Below are positions 52,324-53,321 of a stretch of 53,321 nucleotides of DNA, piece by piece. The stretch spans positions 1 through 53,321 of the forward strand of contig CAKMKL010000016.1 in assembly GCA_927443375.1 (NCBI GenBank). The letters are read 5' to 3'. Source of the DNA: an uncultured Paenibacillus sp. (lineage in GTDB: Bacteria > Bacillota > Bacilli > Paenibacillales > Paenibacillaceae). The position numbers and the translations under genes are program-made. The notes under the pieces were generated by a model. That model ran no database searches. It was not told the DNA's origin and was given only the letters and a program-made list of their open reading frames with translations. Position 1 is the stretch's first letter. Every line of letters starts with the position of its first letter.

Positions 52324-52662
52324 CCGGCTGCTAAGCTAATTAACGAAGTGAGCAAATGTCTAAGAATTATACTCTAAGCATCTTCAATTGAATAGACCTC
52401 AAAGGTAGTATGTGACGTATAGAGCAATAGGTAGCCTGCTCAAATTATTTTGCTAACATGGCTGCATATACAAATTCCTGAACATTGAGAGCAGGAATTT
52501 GTAATAGCTGCACGTTCCAAAAGTGTATTCCTGATAACCGCGCTGGCGCGGTTTTTTTGATTGCTCGTGTTGCAAAAATTGTGTTAGTCTTTTGAAGTTC
52601 ATCTTATGATGAGTGACATTTTAATACAACGAACAGCAAATGATAATCTTGGAATTCAGTTA
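52324..52662. other. 339-nt gap with two hairpins
   Basis: An 11-bp hairpin, ACAAATTCCTG (52470-52480)/CAGGAATTTGT (52492-52502), precedes the terminator at 52536-52560. No coding sequence is recognised. Confidence 0.4.
52536..52560 (+). terminator. Terminator downstream of the PBP gene
   Basis: AACCGCG (52536-52542) pairs with CGCGGTT (52547-52553) around a CTGG loop, followed by TTTTT. Confidence 0.8.
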
Positions 52663-52956
52663 TTATTCAATAACTGATCCTATAGATAATAAATTGGGTA
52701 TTCTCTGTATGAATCCTGAAACTATATTATTCAATAAATTAGCTTTTCTTTTATGAATCTGTATTTCGTTAACTTTAACAATTGCAGCTTCAAGTGAATG
52801 GTGAGCGAAAGCTAGACTTTCATAGTATTTGTTAAGGATATACTCTGCTACGTCAAGACAATCATACTTATTTGTAGCCATGTTTACTGGATCGTATGTT
52901 AAGCTTCTAAGAACATACTCACTATACGGAGAGTTTATTGATTTTTCACTCTCCAT
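52663..52956 (-). CDS. Hypothetical AT-rich small protein
   Basis: A 97-residue frame on the minus strand starting MESEKSINSPYSEYVLRSLT. It has a predicted helical middle (AEYILNKYYESLAFAHHSLE) and no membrane segment. The region is much richer in A+T than the rest of the window, which suggests recent arrival. No ribosome site precedes the ATG, so the true start or the gene itself is uncertain. I do not recognise a family. Confidence 0.35.
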   Translation of the reverse strand: MESEKSINSPYSEYVLRSLTYDPVNMATNKYDCLDVAEYILNKYYESLAFAHHSLEAAIVKVNEIQIHKRKANLLNNIVSGFIQRIPNLLSIGSVIE

Positions 52957-53203
52957 CAGAGTAACTGGTTGTTGTTATGTTCATTGTAGAATCTGGTACA
53001 GACAGTTTTTAATGCTTTCCTCTAATGCTCGCAATTCAATGGATTTGAATCTCCTCTTTTTCCCGGATGATTTTAGCTCAGTTGGTTTGTGGGAGTTGTT
53101 GCTTATAGAGAATCTTAGAACTATATAGATTGAACTTGAAAATACACATTTATGGAAAGTGGCGGAAGGGAATTTTGGAACTGTAGGAGCGTAGCGTCCG
53201 CCT

Positions 53204-53259
53204 TTGTCTGCAGATTTCCACTGTGAACAGCGGTATAGAATCAAGAAATCTGCAGACAA
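53204..53259. repeat. REP-like hairpin element
   Basis: A perfect 15-bp inverted repeat, TTGTCTGCAGATTTC (53204-53218)/GAAATCTGCAGACAA (53245-53259), with a 26-nt loop, is flanked by GGAGCGTAGCGTCCGCC (53187-53203) and AGCGGCC on the right. No coding function is visible. The composition is that of dispersed intergenic repeats in Paenibacillus-like genomes, but only this copy is in the window. Confidence 0.5.
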
Positions 53260-53321
53260 CAGCGGCCGAAAGTCCAAATATTCTCTGTAGTCACGGCCAA
53301 TCCCAAAACAGAAAAATCACA

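Overview
The window reads as chromosomal DNA of a spore-forming Bacillota, most like Paenibacillus. Evidence: strong AGGAGG-type ribosome sites, a fused glutathione synthetase (GshF), an S-layer-homology protease, an LTA-synthase-like enzyme, a SpoVD/PbpB-type transpeptidase with PASTA repeats, and very large secreted pectin-degrading enzymes. I recognised no rRNA, tRNA, CRISPR array, complete insertion sequence or phage module.

Layout. 0-9.5 kb: GshF lacking its 5' end, a head-to-head pair of gene remnants (AraC regulator and GH2 glycosidase), a WYL regulator divergent from a GyrI-like/unknown gene pair, a lectin-like remnant, a neopullulanase, a possible Ku remnant and an MFS exporter. 9.8-16.3 kb: one 2131-residue secreted protein joining a PL11 rhamnogalacturonan lyase to two CE12-type esterase modules. 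16.4-18.3 kb: two decayed genes and an esterase. 18.4-26.8 kb: a cell-envelope/efflux block with a small exported protein, a two-component system, a SHOCT membrane protein, a DHA2 exporter, a MarR repressor with a three-site operator, a MATE exporter and a shortened LTA-synthase-like sulfatase. 26.8-28.7 kb: decayed DNA, an acyltransferase-like gene and a ferritin-like protein. 28.9-33.8 kb: a sulfane-sulfur/persulfide island with a CoA-disulfide reductase-rhodanese-TusA fusion, two ArsR repressors, three rhodaneses, a DUF302 remnant, an lgt remnant and a CsoR/CstR-type operator. 33.8-43.3 kb: three efflux or redox units, a broken two-component system, an ECF sigma factor with a SnoaL-like tail, and SRPBCC and VOC proteins. 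43.6-53.3 kb: a Cys-rich DUF326 protein, a YdhK remnant, a 1517-residue subtilisin-cohesin-SLH protein, the PBP, and an AT-rich end with a REP-like hairpin.

The main theme is decay. About fifteen gene remnants lie between intact genes. Two loci (27.0-28.1 kb and 35.5-36.9 kb) appear to be copies of one ancestral divergent pair, an FAD oxidoreductase and an acyltransferase-like gene, and each copy has kept the gene the other lost. The intact genes are mostly stress, efflux and redox functions with local repressors, several of which have visible operators.
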